From positions 81,959,525 through 82,023,524 of the forward strand of contig CM043958.1 of assembly GCA_014529385.2 (NCBI GenBank): a stretch of 64,000 nucleotides of DNA. The letters run 5' to 3'. This document shows positions 43,590-55,565 of this stretch, one piece after another. How positions within the stretch are numbered: position 1 is the stretch's first letter; each line of letters starts with the position of its first letter. Made by a program: the position numbers and the translations under genes. The notes beneath the pieces are model-generated. The model was given only the letters and a program-made list of their open reading frames with translations. It was not told where the DNA came from and made no database searches. Source of the stretch: Adiantum capillus-veneris. Lineage: Eukaryota > Streptophyta > Polypodiopsida > Polypodiales > Pteridaceae.

Positions 43590-45850
43590 ATTCTAGCCAA
43601 AAGGCTCAAACAATTCCTCAAGAAATGGTTTTTTGATATAATCCTTATCCTCTATTGATCTTTCTAGGATACAATCTTTTCTCACTAAAATCTCACACTT
43701 GAAAGCTCCACATATCCAAAGATGTGCTTTAGTCTGTAGCCATACATGTATCTCTTTCTCATTGATCATTCTTGAATCAAATTCCTCCATAGAACTTTGA
43801 TTAGCATCTCTGGAGCTATGGTCTTTTGCACTAATCCTTGTTGTAATCACTTTATACCTCAAGTAGATGTGGTCATAGCCCCAATCTTGTACCATTTTAA
43901 GTTGACGCATAAGTGGTCTCCCTAAAATGCTGTCAAAGCTTTTTCCTTGCCAAAATCTACTATTGCAAAAGGTATGTTTATACTCTATTTTACAAGAGGT
44001 TACTATGATCTATTTTAACATACCTATAGGTCTCTCAACATAACCATCTGCAAGTTGTAGTTTCATTCTTGTTTTCTTGAAAGCTGGTCTTCTACCATAT
44101 CTCTTTGGTGGCAATGGACACTCCATCCCCACTATCAAGTATAGCAATCGTTCTTATCTCTTTATGTTCCACTGGCAAGGTGGTATTCCCTTCTTTTCCT
44201 TCATAGTAATCATCCACCTTGTTTACATGTACTAGTTTTTCCTTTGGCTTGTCTTATGTCATTTTACCCATTTGATCATCTAAGGGGATGTCTTGAAGAG
44301 GATTTTTTCATCCCATCTTCTCTAAGTTTTTTCCCAACTCTGCCCATAGATGTGGTCTAATCTACTCAGAGACAGTTATCATGCATTGTATAGTACACAT
44401 TAGTTCATGAAGGCCCTTCATGTCCATCATCTTTAGAATTGACTTCCATTGTAAGGGCACTACCCTAATCTCCAATTTCATTTCGTGTTCTCCTATAGAA
44501 GACGCCAAATTTTTTAACATTTCAGGTTTACACTCCATAGATGATTCTGTTCTTATGTCACCATATAGAGATTATATATCTCCTCGGTAAAATTTATGAT
44601 CCATGTTGATCTCAGTGATAGGTGCAGAGTGGAAAGTCACACTGTCGTACTTCTTATTCCTTATTGTTTTTCATAAGACTTGTGTCCATGGCTCTTCCAC
44701 TTTAGGAATTGGTATCATCGTTTGTGACGTTAAGTGAAGAGTGGTATTAGCCACTACCTTATTTTCCAATGGTGTTGTTCTGGATCTCCTTTAATCATTT
44801 GTTTCATTTTCCTTATGCTCAATTTTTCCTTCACATTTGTGGATTAATCTGGTTTGTTTAGGGATGCATGTTTCTCTGGCTCCATTAGAACTTGAGCTAT
44901 CTCCATGAGCCTTTTACACATTTCAAGTCTTTGTTTCTCAATCTCTAGGTGTGGATATGTCACCTATCTCTGCTCTAATGTTTAACTGGTTTTCAGTCTA
45001 GCCTCATGAGTTTGCAATAGAGCCTTTAAAGCTTCTATAACTTTATCCACCAGGACTGAAACTGCCGATGACGTTTTGGATGACACCGCTCCTGTAGTTT
45101 GTCCCTTGTTTTCCTTTCTTGTTTTAGCTGCTCTATGATTTGTTGCATCTCAGTTTCTAAGGAAATTTTCCCACTTGGCCTTTTTGCTTTTATTGTTCTC
45201 ATAGCTTTCCATGATTTCCTTTGAGTCCTCACAGATATGCTCTCAATTCGCGTTCGAATAGGCACTTTATGTTCTTCCTCGACATATTTAGTGTTGGAAG
45301 CTTCTTGAGCTTGATCTCTAGTCACAAAATTTCCTGGAATTGTAGGCTCAATCTCAGATCCACTTGAGCACAACAAAATCCCAATAATATTCATTGTTGC
45401 TTTTCCTTTATTATCATGGTTTTTTGGACACTCTTGAAGAGTATGATTATTGCACATTCATCACAATATTAAAAAAATCTTACATGTTGACCCTTGCGTG
45501 GACAACTCCTTGCCCAATGATCACCTTCCCATTCATAGAATTCACATATCTATTGGGTTGCTTGTGAGGCCCCATTGGCTAGCCTGCCCTATAAGGATAA
45601 CCCCTAGGTTTATAGTTCTGATTAGCTATGAACATGAGAGTGTTTTGTCCATCATGTAATGATTTTTTGTTGGTTGGCACCCTCTTTTTGGTTTTGAATC
45701 AATTGTTAGATCTCTACCATCAAATTTTCAATATTTCAGAGTTATGGTGCCCAAAATATGGTCTTTTTCCCTCTTTGCCCTAATATTTTTAGCCCAAATT
45801 TGATGGTGATGATTCCTACTTAGCCTACTCCTATGTGCTAAAAGGAATCA
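43590..45850 (-). pseudogene. Gypsy F2 gag-protease
   Basis: Zinc-knuckle-like HWARSCPRKGQHV and CNNHTLQECPKNHDNKGK (about 45530-45420), helical linker EMQQIIEQLKQERKTRDKLQ near 45140, MDHKFYRGDI near 44595, protease AILDSGDGVSIATKEIW (about 44140), QLADGYVERPIGMLK near 44030 and ILGRPLMRQLKMVQDWGYD near 43910. The protease matches element D in order and motif but with DSGD. 43910-43593 is open for 105 codons. No RT follows; F1 begins instead. Confidence 0.7.
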
Positions 45851-46132
45851 TGAAACAAAAATGAACAAAATAATGCAAAAAAGGTCGTGAAATAAAAAAT
45901 GGAACAACACTCTCAAAGCAAAGAGAAAATTTGAAGAATGAAATGCCTTTGGCTATCTCTTTCATAACTCTCTTTACCTCTTAAGAATAGATCTAGCCAA
46001 TCCCTAAACTTGCTATCAAGCACTAAACCTACGTCTAGTTGCTTTGCTACTAATGTGTATGGAACAGATGGCAATTCCTTGGATAATGAAAACTCCAAAT
46101 ATGCACTAGGTCATTCACCACCTAAGGATCAT
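45851..46132 (-). other. Gypsy F2 leader
   Basis: Between the gag remnant and primer site. A 61-codon frame (45913-46098, minus) with no recognised domain. Confidence 0.4.
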
Positions 46133-46150
46133 TCCCCAATAACGACACCA
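46133..46150 (-). other. Decayed tRNA-Asp primer site of gypsy F
   Basis: Minus strand TGGTGTCGTTATTGGGGA. Compared with TGGCGCCGTTGCCGGGGA it has five differences, all transitions. Lies 1 bp inside the sequence beginning TGTTAG at 46152. Confidence 0.65.
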
Positions 46151-46151
46151 A

Positions 46152-46852
46152 TGTTAGCAGTTCACCATGATAAACGTCTATAGCATAGCCTTCTAGCACT
46201 AAAATATTATTGTCAATACTCAGTGAAGTGACTCAAATGAGGCATGGAGACTATTTGAGGGTGTCAATCCTCAAGAAGTGAACCTAACAAGCAAGGATTT
46301 CAGTCTCTATAAGCTAACCAGCAACTAAAAATCAAAACAACTGTCTATGTGCTATCTCATTGCTCTCAGTCATCATGCTATGTCAATGACTAAACAGATT
46401 CGGATAGCCATGAAACTTTAGGGAAAGCTATACTAGGTTCAAGGGGACAAAGTCTACAAAGTCTACAACAAGGTACAAAAATCATGATCCATCATAAACT
46501 AGGTCATCAAAACTACAACAAAACTATCCAAACATGCCATCCGCAGGTCTAATAATGCCCTTCTATAGTCAAAATGACCTAAAACAAAGTTTTAGCATTC
46601 AAAATTAAAGATAAGACTAGGAAACACTTAGTCACAAACCACAATAGAACTCGATGTGCTTACTCTTAAAAGAAAGAGTAAGGGAAGAGGAACTCATTAC
46701 AAGTTTCAGAATTGAATTAGATTATCCAATCAAAACTAATGTTGATTACAAAGTAAAGCTGAGAAGCAACTTGACAACACGTACGATGAAGCTCTTTCTT
46801 TATCCAAAAATTGTCCCCTTCAAACTAGAGCTATCATTGTATATACCTAGGG
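46152..46852 (-). repeat. 5' LTR of gypsy F (first part), cut by element G
   Basis: Starts TGTTAGCAGTTCACC on the plus strand, directly next to the primer site. Interrupted by G at the TAGGG duplication; the sequence from 52227 on should be its continuation. No partner LTR was found in the window. Confidence 0.55.
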
Positions 46853-48409
46853 TGTTATAATAACTAATATCTAATTCTCCTAAATCATTTTCTCATGTGA
46901 AACTGATCATTTAATATGGGGAAGCACCAGGGGAGAAAAAGCTAGAATATTGGTTAAGTTGGCAGACCAGCCACAGTACATATCTAAAGGAGGGAAAATA
47001 GGGATCCAAACGGGGGGCCATCTGCAAAAGAGAAATGTACAACAATGGGCTTCAAAGACCCTAAGGTTCATCCCATTAAGACTTCCAAAATGCTAAGGTT
47101 CCAAAATTCAAAGGTTATGTCCAGTGGTCCAACCTTAGGAAAACTGGATGCTTTGTAGTGTGCCAAAAAGTCTTTTAGTAGGGGATGAGAGAGAAACACA
47201 CACACACACACACACTCATGCAAGCCCCTTTACACAAAGGGCATAGTGGACACATGTCAGCTCCCTAGGCCAATTGCCCACAAGGTGCATTCAAATCCTA
47301 TTGGATGGCCACATAGGTGGACCAATGAGAATTAGGCTAGAGTAAATCTAGTTTAATTCATTTAAAAACACTTAATAAAGAACCAATAAGAAATAAGCTC
47401 TCTAGAAGACTATTGGACAGTCTCCCAAGGGGTCCAATGAGCATTCAGCAGCCCAATGGCTAGCCTGATTCCTATTGGACAGAAGACAAGGGGGTCCAAT
47501 GAGAGTTTAATTGCATTATTAATTACCTAAATCTCTCACAAAAGGGGAAAGGCGGACACTTGTCACAAGGCTATCACTTATGCTTCTCAATTATGATTGG
47601 CTAAGCTTTGCAGGGTCCAATGGGTTGCCAGCATGAGTTATTTGCAAGAGGGGTTGACCAAGAGAGAGGGGGGGCTGATTTTGGCAAGGCATTCACACAC
47701 ACTCACACAATCTCATGGTGAAGCAAGAAGACTCTCTCTCTCTCTCCTTCTCAAGCTTTGATGGAAAGCTCATCATCTACTCCAAGCTTGGAGAAAGGAG
47801 GCCTACACCAACAACTCTTGGTTTTGTGATGCGAATCCAACCAAGAGCCAAGCTTCAATGCATGCTCATCTCCTCTACCACGCTAATTACTAAGCTATGC
47901 TAAGCTATTATGAGTGATTATGTGAGGAGATATACTTCTTTCTCGTAAGACTACTCCTTCCTCTCAATCTACTCTCATACCCCGCTAGCTCTCACCATCT
48001 TCGAAGGTGTGTGAGGTCTTGGGTCTGAGACCATGAGGGAATTGATGTTGTGTTTTATAAGTGTTTTCTTATTGCTTGAAGCTTCCATCTTCATTGTACT
48101 AGCTAGTCATTGAAGGAACACAAAAAATTGTATTGTAAAATGTCTCCCTTGATGGGGGAAACCTAAATACAAAGCCATTTGGAGTGGGGACCGGCTCCAT
48201 ATAAATCCGGTCATCAACTATTGTCAATAGCTTAATTTCTCTCTCTTTTAAAGTATTATTCATGCCTATCTAACTAGGTGTTATGCTTTTTCTTGCTCTC
48301 TCCATCCAAGCACTCTTGCTATGCTCATTAGGAATCTTTCTAATGAAATGCTCACTATGTCTATGATATTTTCCACTACACACAGGTTACTAGGCCATTA
48401 AATGTTACA
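46853..48409 (+). repeat. 5' LTR of element G
   Basis: 1557 bp, TGTTATAATAAC...AATGTTACA. Contains a CA tract at about 47192-47213. Confidence 0.92.
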
Positions 48410-48410
48410 T

Positions 48411-48421
48411 TGGTATCAGAG
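48411..48421 (+). other. Primer-binding site of element G (tRNA-iMet)
   Basis: TGGTATCAGAG one base after the 5' LTR. Confidence 0.88.
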
Positions 48422-48821
48422 AACAAGGTTTCTCTTTTCTTGCTCAAGAAGGGAGGTCCTCAAGCTAGCTATAAATGGTTGTTATTATTAATTTCTATTG
48501 AGTAAGTAGAATAGGGATTTTTCAGCCTTGCAGTGCGCCTGCCTTCGTGTAGATAACGAGGCATCAGTGTCGAGAGCTATGGTTTTAATAGTGGAGTCCT
48601 ACAGGGCTTGCCTATGGCACTATTGAGCTATTAGAAGCTTGACAGGAGCCGGTGCTATTTTGGTGTTGAAAGACCCTCTCTTCTATTCCTTGCAATTAAT
48701 GATATTTGAGCCACGGGTATAGTAGCTTGAGTGCTTTTTCTAAAGGGGTAAAGAGGAGTAGCAACTAGGGCTTGAAGTGCCAAAGTACACCTAAAAAATT
48801 TTATACCTAAAAGTTGTTAGA

Positions 48822-50582
48822 ATGGCTGACAATAGTAAAGAGAGTGAAATTAATGTTGATATCTTTGATTTTGCTAATGAGCAGGCTACTAATGATGCCC
48901 CTATGCTTGTTAACTACTTTGTTTCTAGGCTTCAATAATCCATGGGCAATCCATCCCTCCAAAGTGAAGTGCAACGGCAGCTTCGTGCTCATCGGATTCT
49001 CCAAACTCCCCACCATGACGAGAGAGTACCTAGGAAGCCTCCTTGTGAGACTTCCAAAAGAGGCCTCACTACGATTTGGGAAGAAGAAGAGGATGCGTAC
49101 AAAGGGCTCAAAAATTTACTACTTGACGATGCATCTCCTTCCCAAAGAAGAACTCAAGAGCCCCCACCAAAAGAATGAGAAAAAAGTAAGTCTCCTGCCA
49201 CCTCGGCAGAGATGGCTCCACAAAGACGGCGGGCAGAATGCTCTCCATCACCTCCTAATCGGAGAAGACCATCGCACACTTCTCCACATCATAATTCAAA
49301 GAGGTATGAGAGAAAACAAGAGAAGAAAAAGACGAGAAAGAGGTCACCCTCTTCTCCATGTTCTTCATCCTCTTCCTCTTATGAAGAAAGTGATAGTCAA
49401 ACAAGGAGGATCAAGGCAAGAAAAAGGCGAGAAAGAGGTCACCCTCTTCTCCATCTTCCTCAAATTCTTCATCTTCTGAAGAAAGCGATGGTGCAACTTT
49501 TGAACCATCAAAAATAAGAGGCCATAGGAAATCCTATGCCGCGTGGAAGAGATTTTCTAAGCTCAAGAAGTTCAAAGAGGGAGGAAAGAGCATCTCTTTC
49601 CTTACCTATGATGGCACCTTTGGTGCTACGGACAAATTCTTGGCTTTCATCCAACAATTCGATGTAGCATTTGGAGATGAGGGCTTCACGGAGTCCTCTA
49701 AGCTACACCATGTAGCTATGCATTTCAAAAGTCGGCCAGGCAATGGTGGTCTAGCCTACGGGCAAACGGGGAAGCTCCACGAACATGAAAAGCTTTAAGA
49801 GCTTCCATTATGAAGCAGTTTTTGGCCACCGATGCCAAAGACAAAGTACTCACCGAATGGAAAAGCTTGAAGATCTCTCCCTACGAATCCATTCAAAAAT
49901 ATGTAGACAATTTTTGGGACTTACATCTCAAAGCCACTGTCTTCAAAAAGTTGGATTTTGGAGAGCAAAAACAACAATTTTGTGCGAGATTAATTGAAGA
50001 AATGGAGGAGTATGTTAACATTCAAATGCCACACACCATATATGTGGTCATACACGATACCATGGTGGCTTCACGAGTCAATTTCCAAACAGGGGCTAAG
50101 AGAAATCTTGAGCCCACACAAAACAAGGGTCTAATGTGCCTAAGGGGAAGGACAATGTCCAAAAGTCTCCTAAGCGCAATTCCAATAACAACAAAGCTAA
50201 GGAGAAGGGAGTTTACAAAGGCAAAAAAAAAACTCTCTCTTGAAGAGCTTGAGTGTTATCGCAAGGATAACTGTTGTTTCAAATGCAGCGAGCAAGGGCA
50301 TGCATACCGTGCTTGTCCCCAAAAGAACACCCGTCATGAGCCTCCTAGAGCTACCTTGGTCAAAATCCAACAAGACGAAGCTCACCACAAAGGATCTCCT
50401 CTATGCCATGCTTGGGGAAAGGTAAGAGAACATGATGCTTTTATTCTCTTTGACCCTGGTTCTACTCACAATTTCATATCCACAGAGTTGGCCACCAAGC
50501 TAGGCATCCGAGCCTATGAGATGGGAGATGTCCTACTCGCTGATGGTGCTTTCAAGGGTCAAGAAGCTTCAGACACATGTAA
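48822..50582 (+). pseudogene. Element G gag and truncated protease
   Basis: ATG at 48822 (MADNSKESEINVDIFDF). A TAA at 48936 interrupts it, then a Pro/Arg/Ser-rich region (RRRAECSPSPPNRRRPSHTS). After a frameshift comes the gypsy capsid: GGKSISFLTYDGTFGATDKF, ALRASIMKQFLATDAKDKVL, SPYESIQKYVDNFWDLHLKA. A zinc knuckle CFKCSEQGHAYRACP is near 50280. The protease signature LFDPGSTHNFISTELA near 50450 carries DPGS where DSGS is usual. The frame runs directly into the 3' LTR at 50583. Confidence 0.85.
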
Positions 50583-50960
50583 TGTCATAATAACTAATAT
50601 CTAATTCTCCTAAATGATTTTCTCACGTTAAACTGATCATTTAATATGGGGAAGTACCAGGGGAGAAAAAGCTAGAATACTAGTTAAGCTGGCAGAACGC
50701 TGGCCACAGTAGGGATCCAAAGGAGGGAAACTAGGGATCCAAATGGGGGGCCATTTGCAAAAGAGCAATGTGCAACAATGGGCATCAAAGACCCTAAGGT
50801 TCAGCCCATTAAAACTTCCAAAATACTAAGGTTCCAAAATTCAAAGGTTATGTCCAATGGTCCAACCCTAGGGAAAAATGGATGCTTTGTAGTGTGCCAA
50901 AAAGTCTTTGCGAGCTCCTACATAGGAGGGGGCGAGCCCTTTTAGTAGGGTATGAGAGAG

Positions 50961-50999
<39 letters not shown>

Positions 51000-52221
51000 C
51001 ATGCAACCCCCTTTACACAAAGGGCATAGTGGACACATGTCAGCTCCCTAGGCCAATTGCCCACAAGGTGCATTCAAATCCTATTGGATGGCCATATAGG
51101 TGGACCAATGATAATTAGGCTAGATTAAATCTAGTTTAATTCATTTAAAAACACTTAATAAAAGAACCAGTAAGAATTAAGCTCTCTAGAAGACTATTGG
51201 ACAATCTCCCAAGGGTCCAATGAGCATTCAGGAGCCCAATGGCTTGCATGATTCCTATCGGCCAGAAGACAAAGGGGTTCTAATGAGATTTTAATTGCAT
51301 TAGTTAATTACCTAGATCTCTCACAAAAGGGGAAAGGGGGACACTTGGTAGAAGGCTATCACTTATGCTTCTCAATTATGATTGGCTAAGGTTTGCAAGG
51401 TCCAATGGGGTGCCAGCATGAGTAATTTGCAAGAGGGGTCGACCAAGAGAGAGAGGGGGCTGATTTTGGCAAGGCATTATCACACACACACACACACACA
51501 CACTCACACAATCTCATGGTGAAGCAAGAAGACTCTCTATCTCCTTCTCAAGCTTTAACGAAAAGCTCATCATCTACTCCAAGCTTGGAGAAGGGAGGCC
51601 TACACCAACAACTCTTGGCTTTGTGATGCAAATCCAACCAAGAACCAAGCTTCAATGCATGCTCATCTCCTCTAGCATGCTAGTAACTAAGCTATGCTAA
51701 GCTATTATGAGTGATTATGTGAGGAAATATACTTCTTTCTCGTAAGACTACTCCTTCTTCCTCTCAATCTACTCTCATACCCCGCTAGCTCTCACCATCT
51801 TTGAAGGTGTGGGAGGTCTTGGTTTGGTCCTGGGTCTGAGACCGTGAGCGAATTGATGTTGTGTTTTATAAGTGTTTTCTTAGTGCTTGAAGCTTCCATC
51901 TTCATTGCACTAGCTAGTGATTGAAGGAACACAAAGGATTGTATTGTAAAATGGATCCCTTGATGGGGGAACCCTATAATACAAAGCCTTTTGGAGGGGG
52001 GACCGGATCCATATAAATCCGGTCCTCAACTATTGTCAATAGCTTAATTTCTCTCTCTTTTGAAGTATTGTTCATGCCTATCTAACTAGGTGTTATGATT
52101 TTTGTTGCTCTCTCCATCTAGCACTCTTGCTATGCTCATTAGGAATCTTTTCTCATGAAATGCTCACTATGTCTATGCTATTTTTTGCTACACACAAGTT
52201 ACTAGGCCATTAAATGCTGCA
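50583..52221 (+). repeat. 3' LTR of element G
   Basis: 1639 bp, TGTCATAATAAC...AATGCTGCA. Contains longer CA tracts (about 50962-50997 and 51481-51503) and an extra block near 50910-50945 absent from the 5' LTR. Confidence 0.92.
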
Positions 52222-52226
52222 TAGGG

Positions 52227-52436
52227 CTTTTAAAAATGGCCATTGGCTAGCTACTTTGGGGCCTTACAAACATAATGAGACATTTATAACTCAAAAATCT
52301 ATAGCTCTAGGATCAAAATTATATCAGCTCATGTACGCTGTTCTCTAAAAAAATAAAGTACAATGTATCAAAATTGTGGCTCTGAAATCGATGTCCGGAT
52401 AGGAGGGTGCCCATAAGCTTTAATGGCCAAGCATGC
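52227..52436. other. Probable remainder of gypsy F LTR
   Basis: No gene. Continuous with 46852 once G is removed; ends where the copia remnant starts. Confidence 0.4.
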
Positions 52437-52699
52437 TTACTCACATTCATTGCATCACTCCCAATAGGAATTTGTTACCATGTATATGGTAATTATCTGT
52501 GTTAAAACACTTAGGACCATCAAGGAACTTTTTTCCCTGGCTAGGAGGTTTTTCCCCCCGTACTTTTTATATATGCCCATCACTCTAGGGCTATGTTATC
52601 TTGTATTTGCACACCAAGTAATACATTCTCCATTTTGTGCCATGAGCTTATTCTCCATGTCAAAGCTATGTGTGCATTTCTATGACCCTAACTCCAACA
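52437..52699 (+). mobile_element. 3' remnant of an A/B-family copia element
   Basis: LTR at 52473-52699 (227 bp, TGTTACCATGTATATGG...CTCCAACA) preceded by about 36 bp matching the internal 3' end of the family (CATTGCATCACTCC), so it is not a solo LTR. More diverged than the LTRs of A and B. Confidence 0.85.
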
Positions 52700-53260
52700 A
52701 AGTGTACACCAAATAAGGTAGACTTTTGGAAGCACAAAAAGTTATGAATGAGCTTCACACGCATGATTTGATCTTTTGAGTACATTAGTTCCATGATATG
52801 CTTCACATAGGTAAGGATCAAGACACTTTCAAGTCTATATTTTTTCTTCAAAGTAAGAGCTTCCCTCGCCAACTATGGTCATCATTACTTGCAATTAGAA
52901 GGCATGTGGCAACATGCATACTCTTGATGTGGGAAAACACATTCAAGTAGCATTGGCCCACATTTATTCCAAGTGAGGTGCACTTTTTAAAATCACAAAA
53001 AGTTCTTTACAAGAATCATATCCTTGAGGAGTCCTTGATATGGCCTCTTAGTTGTAGGATATACCCAATGAGGGCAGGATTATAAAGATCATGTTAATTT
53101 TCAGCAAAAGCTTAAGCACAAATGATGTTAACACAAAAAAAATTTATGCCAAGTGTGGTCTACTTATAGAAGTATAGGAAGTTCTTGATACATCACCAAT
53201 ATCTTGGAATGCATCATTGCATGATATGCCTAGTAGAGACAAGGCTAGTGAGGGCCGATG
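52700..53260. repeat. Diverged spaced repeat units
   Basis: A motif of the type AAGTG..GGT..ACTT...GAAG-A-AAAAAGTT recurs at about 52702, 52970 and 53150, each followed by a CTTGA/ATGATATG-like block. Three decayed copies, non-coding. Confidence 0.45.
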
Positions 53261-54579
53261 CAACTGTTTCTCACCCCTCTATGTGAATGAATCCTAAAGG
53301 GAAATAATTAAACGTACAAATATACATGTATGGGGAGGACAAATGATAAATTTCCACAACCTCTTGCTATTGATGATGCATGAGATGCTCCATTAGGCCC
53401 CACTGCTGCTTGCTCCACCATCAACCAAGTGGAGTCAGCTGAAGTTTTTGGTCTCTTTTTTGCGTTTTAATGGTTAGAGAAAGAGTGCTCTAGGACAATG
53501 AGAGAAGGGTTTTTGTTTCAAATTTTTCTTTTTAGAAATTGCCTTTGATTTTTTGAAATAAATTTTCTTTGAGCCACAATATGAGGTAACTTTCAAGTAC
53601 ATGTTTTTTTACCTCAAGAAGGTCTCTTTCATCGGCCCAAAAGATTTTTTGATTCTTCTCATGGCCTTCTTTTCCCTCATATTCCCACCCTCTCTTTTTC
53701 TCACCATATCCTTCTCCCTCCTTTTTTTGTTGCCCTCTCTTCACCTTCATCTGCTTTGCAACCTATTCTCCTCAAGAAATGGACTGCATCCAGTTTAAAC
53801 ACCCTAGCACATCCATTGAAATTGTCATTACTTACAACACATTAGATGAACACAACAATGGATCCCAATATCCATAACCAAGGGTAGTTGGATTATAATG
53901 CAACAGAGAAGGAGAAGAAAAGCCTCATCCAAAAGTCCATTCTTGTCATGTTGGAAAGTAAGAGTGAAAGACGTCTAACTTGTTGGAGCGAAGAAGACAG
54001 TGAAGGAGGTTTTAGTGCAACATGTTTACATGCACAATGAGCTTCATCTTCATGCCAAAAGTCCAAATCTTCCTCTACACACAGAGGTAATTGTAAGTGG
54101 TTCATATGTACACACTATATTATTTCCACTTTGATTTGTCTTGTTTGTGGTTCTCTGCTTGTTTATGCTCATTACATACCTCTATCCCTCAAGTATAAAG
54201 GAATGGTAGTCGGTGGTGTGTGTCATAGATATTTTGGATGTCTACCATGGATCCATTGGTGAGGAGCTTTACAAAGGGAGAACTCATGGTTCTTTGGTAG
54301 AAAAAGGGATATTTTTTTATGATCATTTTTACGTTCACCAAAATCCATGAAGGATTGGGACACTATCACCAAGCTTGCACTACCTGATTTTAGAAGTCGA
54401 GAGTGGCTACTACCAAACTCAATAGCAATTAAAAGCTATAGGTGCAAGATCTTTTATGAGATCAAAAAATGTTTAAAGGTCAACATTGCAAGCAAGCAGA
54501 GCAGAGTTTCAATTTTTGTGCCTATCATTATATTTGTGGATGTATTTTGCAAAGGTAATTGGGTGGATGCATGAATAGG
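53261..54579. other. No gene recognised
   Basis: AT-rich, with short frames only (for example 75 codons at 54347-54574, plus) and no domain. Nothing I can name. Confidence 0.45.
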
Positions 54580-54849
54580 TGGCCCGGTTTTAACCGGTTG
54601 AAAGTTTCTTTTGGAGGCTTAAAATTTAGGGGGTATGAAACTGGTGTTATGGGCAAGAATTGTTTGAATTAAATATTCGTGTGGAGGATACAAAATCTTA
54701 AAAATCATGTGGAGGATTCAAAAACACGTGTGGGGCCCACGTCAGAACGAATGTTTAGTCGAATGTTTTCATGACTGTGACTTCTCTGTATCTTTGTGCC
54801 TTTCTCAGCTCGCTCTACAGCCCCCTGTGCACGCTGCTTATCCTTCGCT
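54580..54849 (+). promoter_or_regulatory. Candidate promoter with G-box
   Basis: A palindromic G-box CACGTG at 54725-54730 and a second ACGT element CCACGTCA at 54737-54744, both bZIP/bHLH-type plant sites, 105-125 bp before the ATG at 54850. An AACCGGTT palindrome is at about 54592. No clear TATA box at the expected distance. Function is inferred from motif and position. Confidence 0.45.
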
Positions 54850-55565
54850 ATGGATAGCAACCTAAGAAACAGCCCAAGGAATGCAGCCCGACAGGTCTCC
54901 CCCACAAAGACCCGACATTCTCCCACGAAGGTATGTCACCTCTCTTTGTCTCTCTCTGTGTTGTGTACAACGGACCTCTGTGTAGTAGAGTACTAAGGTG
55001 TGGATACATTGAGTAATGAGTATGGATTTATTCCTTTCAGAGACAGAAGTTACAGCCTCCTCCCAAAATCAGCCGCTTTGTTCACCCCAAGGATGTGGAG
55101 GTGCCATTAAAGGCATTCTGCACAAAAAAGGAGGATTTTCACAGGGAATATGGGTTAAGTCTTGAGGGGAAAGATGTTAGGAAGTTGACAGATGCAGATG
55201 TGCCCATATCCGATTGGATGAAAGTTTTCACGTGTCTTCGAGTGAAGGAGAAAAAAGTGCCGATAAAAACAGCAACGCCGGATCACTACAAGGCACTCTA
55301 CCAGCTCTACAAGCAGGTGTACCAATCCAAACCACCAAACTATCTGCTGGGAGTCAAGTTTACACGCGGATATGTTTATTTCGTATGCACAGGTCCGGTA
55401 AAGTGGGCTGAGTTTTCATCTGAGGTGGTGAAGAATGTGACTAATGAAGGTCACTTAGATAGTGATAGCCGTTTTTCGGCTTTTCGTAATTGCCATAGTG
55501 AGTTAACCCACCCTACCAAAATCATCCAAACACTGTGGCTATCCCTACCATTTCACTGTATATAG
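54850..55565 (+). CDS. Two-exon gene, unknown function (201 aa)
   Basis: Exon 1 54850-54930 and exon 2 55041-55565, joined in phase 0 across a 110-bp intron with GTATGT at the 5' end and a pyrimidine-rich TTCCTTTCAG at the 3' end. The predicted protein starts MDSNLRNSPRNAARQ, has two SPTK motifs followed by basic residues, and a compact exon 2 with PDHYKALYQLYKQVYQSKPP, YLLGVKFTRGYVYFVCTGPV and KWAEFSSEVVKNV. No signal peptide or membrane span. The family is not recognised. SPTK/basic content would suit a nuclear protein, but that is a guess. The last about 30 residues may be read-through of an unrecognised donor site. It could also be a captured or transposon-derived gene. Confidence 0.5.

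Larger units (their letters stand above)
46853..52221 (+). mobile_element. Ty3/gypsy-type element G, gag-protease only
   Basis: 5369 bp with TAGGG duplications at 46848-46852 and 52222-52226 and LTRs of about 1.56 and 1.64 kb. Only gag and the start of protease lie inside; RT, RNase H and integrase are absent. The 3' LTR starts about 50 codons after the protease signature with no polypurine tract between, which points to an internal deletion. It would depend on enzymes from another element. Confidence 0.9.

Noticed and set aside
48814-49479. 221-codon plus-strand frame as a separate gene
   Set aside because: Overlaps the element G gag in another phase; the phase starting at 48822 carries the Gag-like sequence.
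52473-52699. Solo LTR
   Set aside because: Internal 3' sequence of the copia family precedes it, so it is a truncated 3' end and not a product of LTR-LTR recombination.
54347-54574. 75-codon frame as a gene
   Set aside because: No recognisable motif, no splice or promoter context, AT-rich surroundings.
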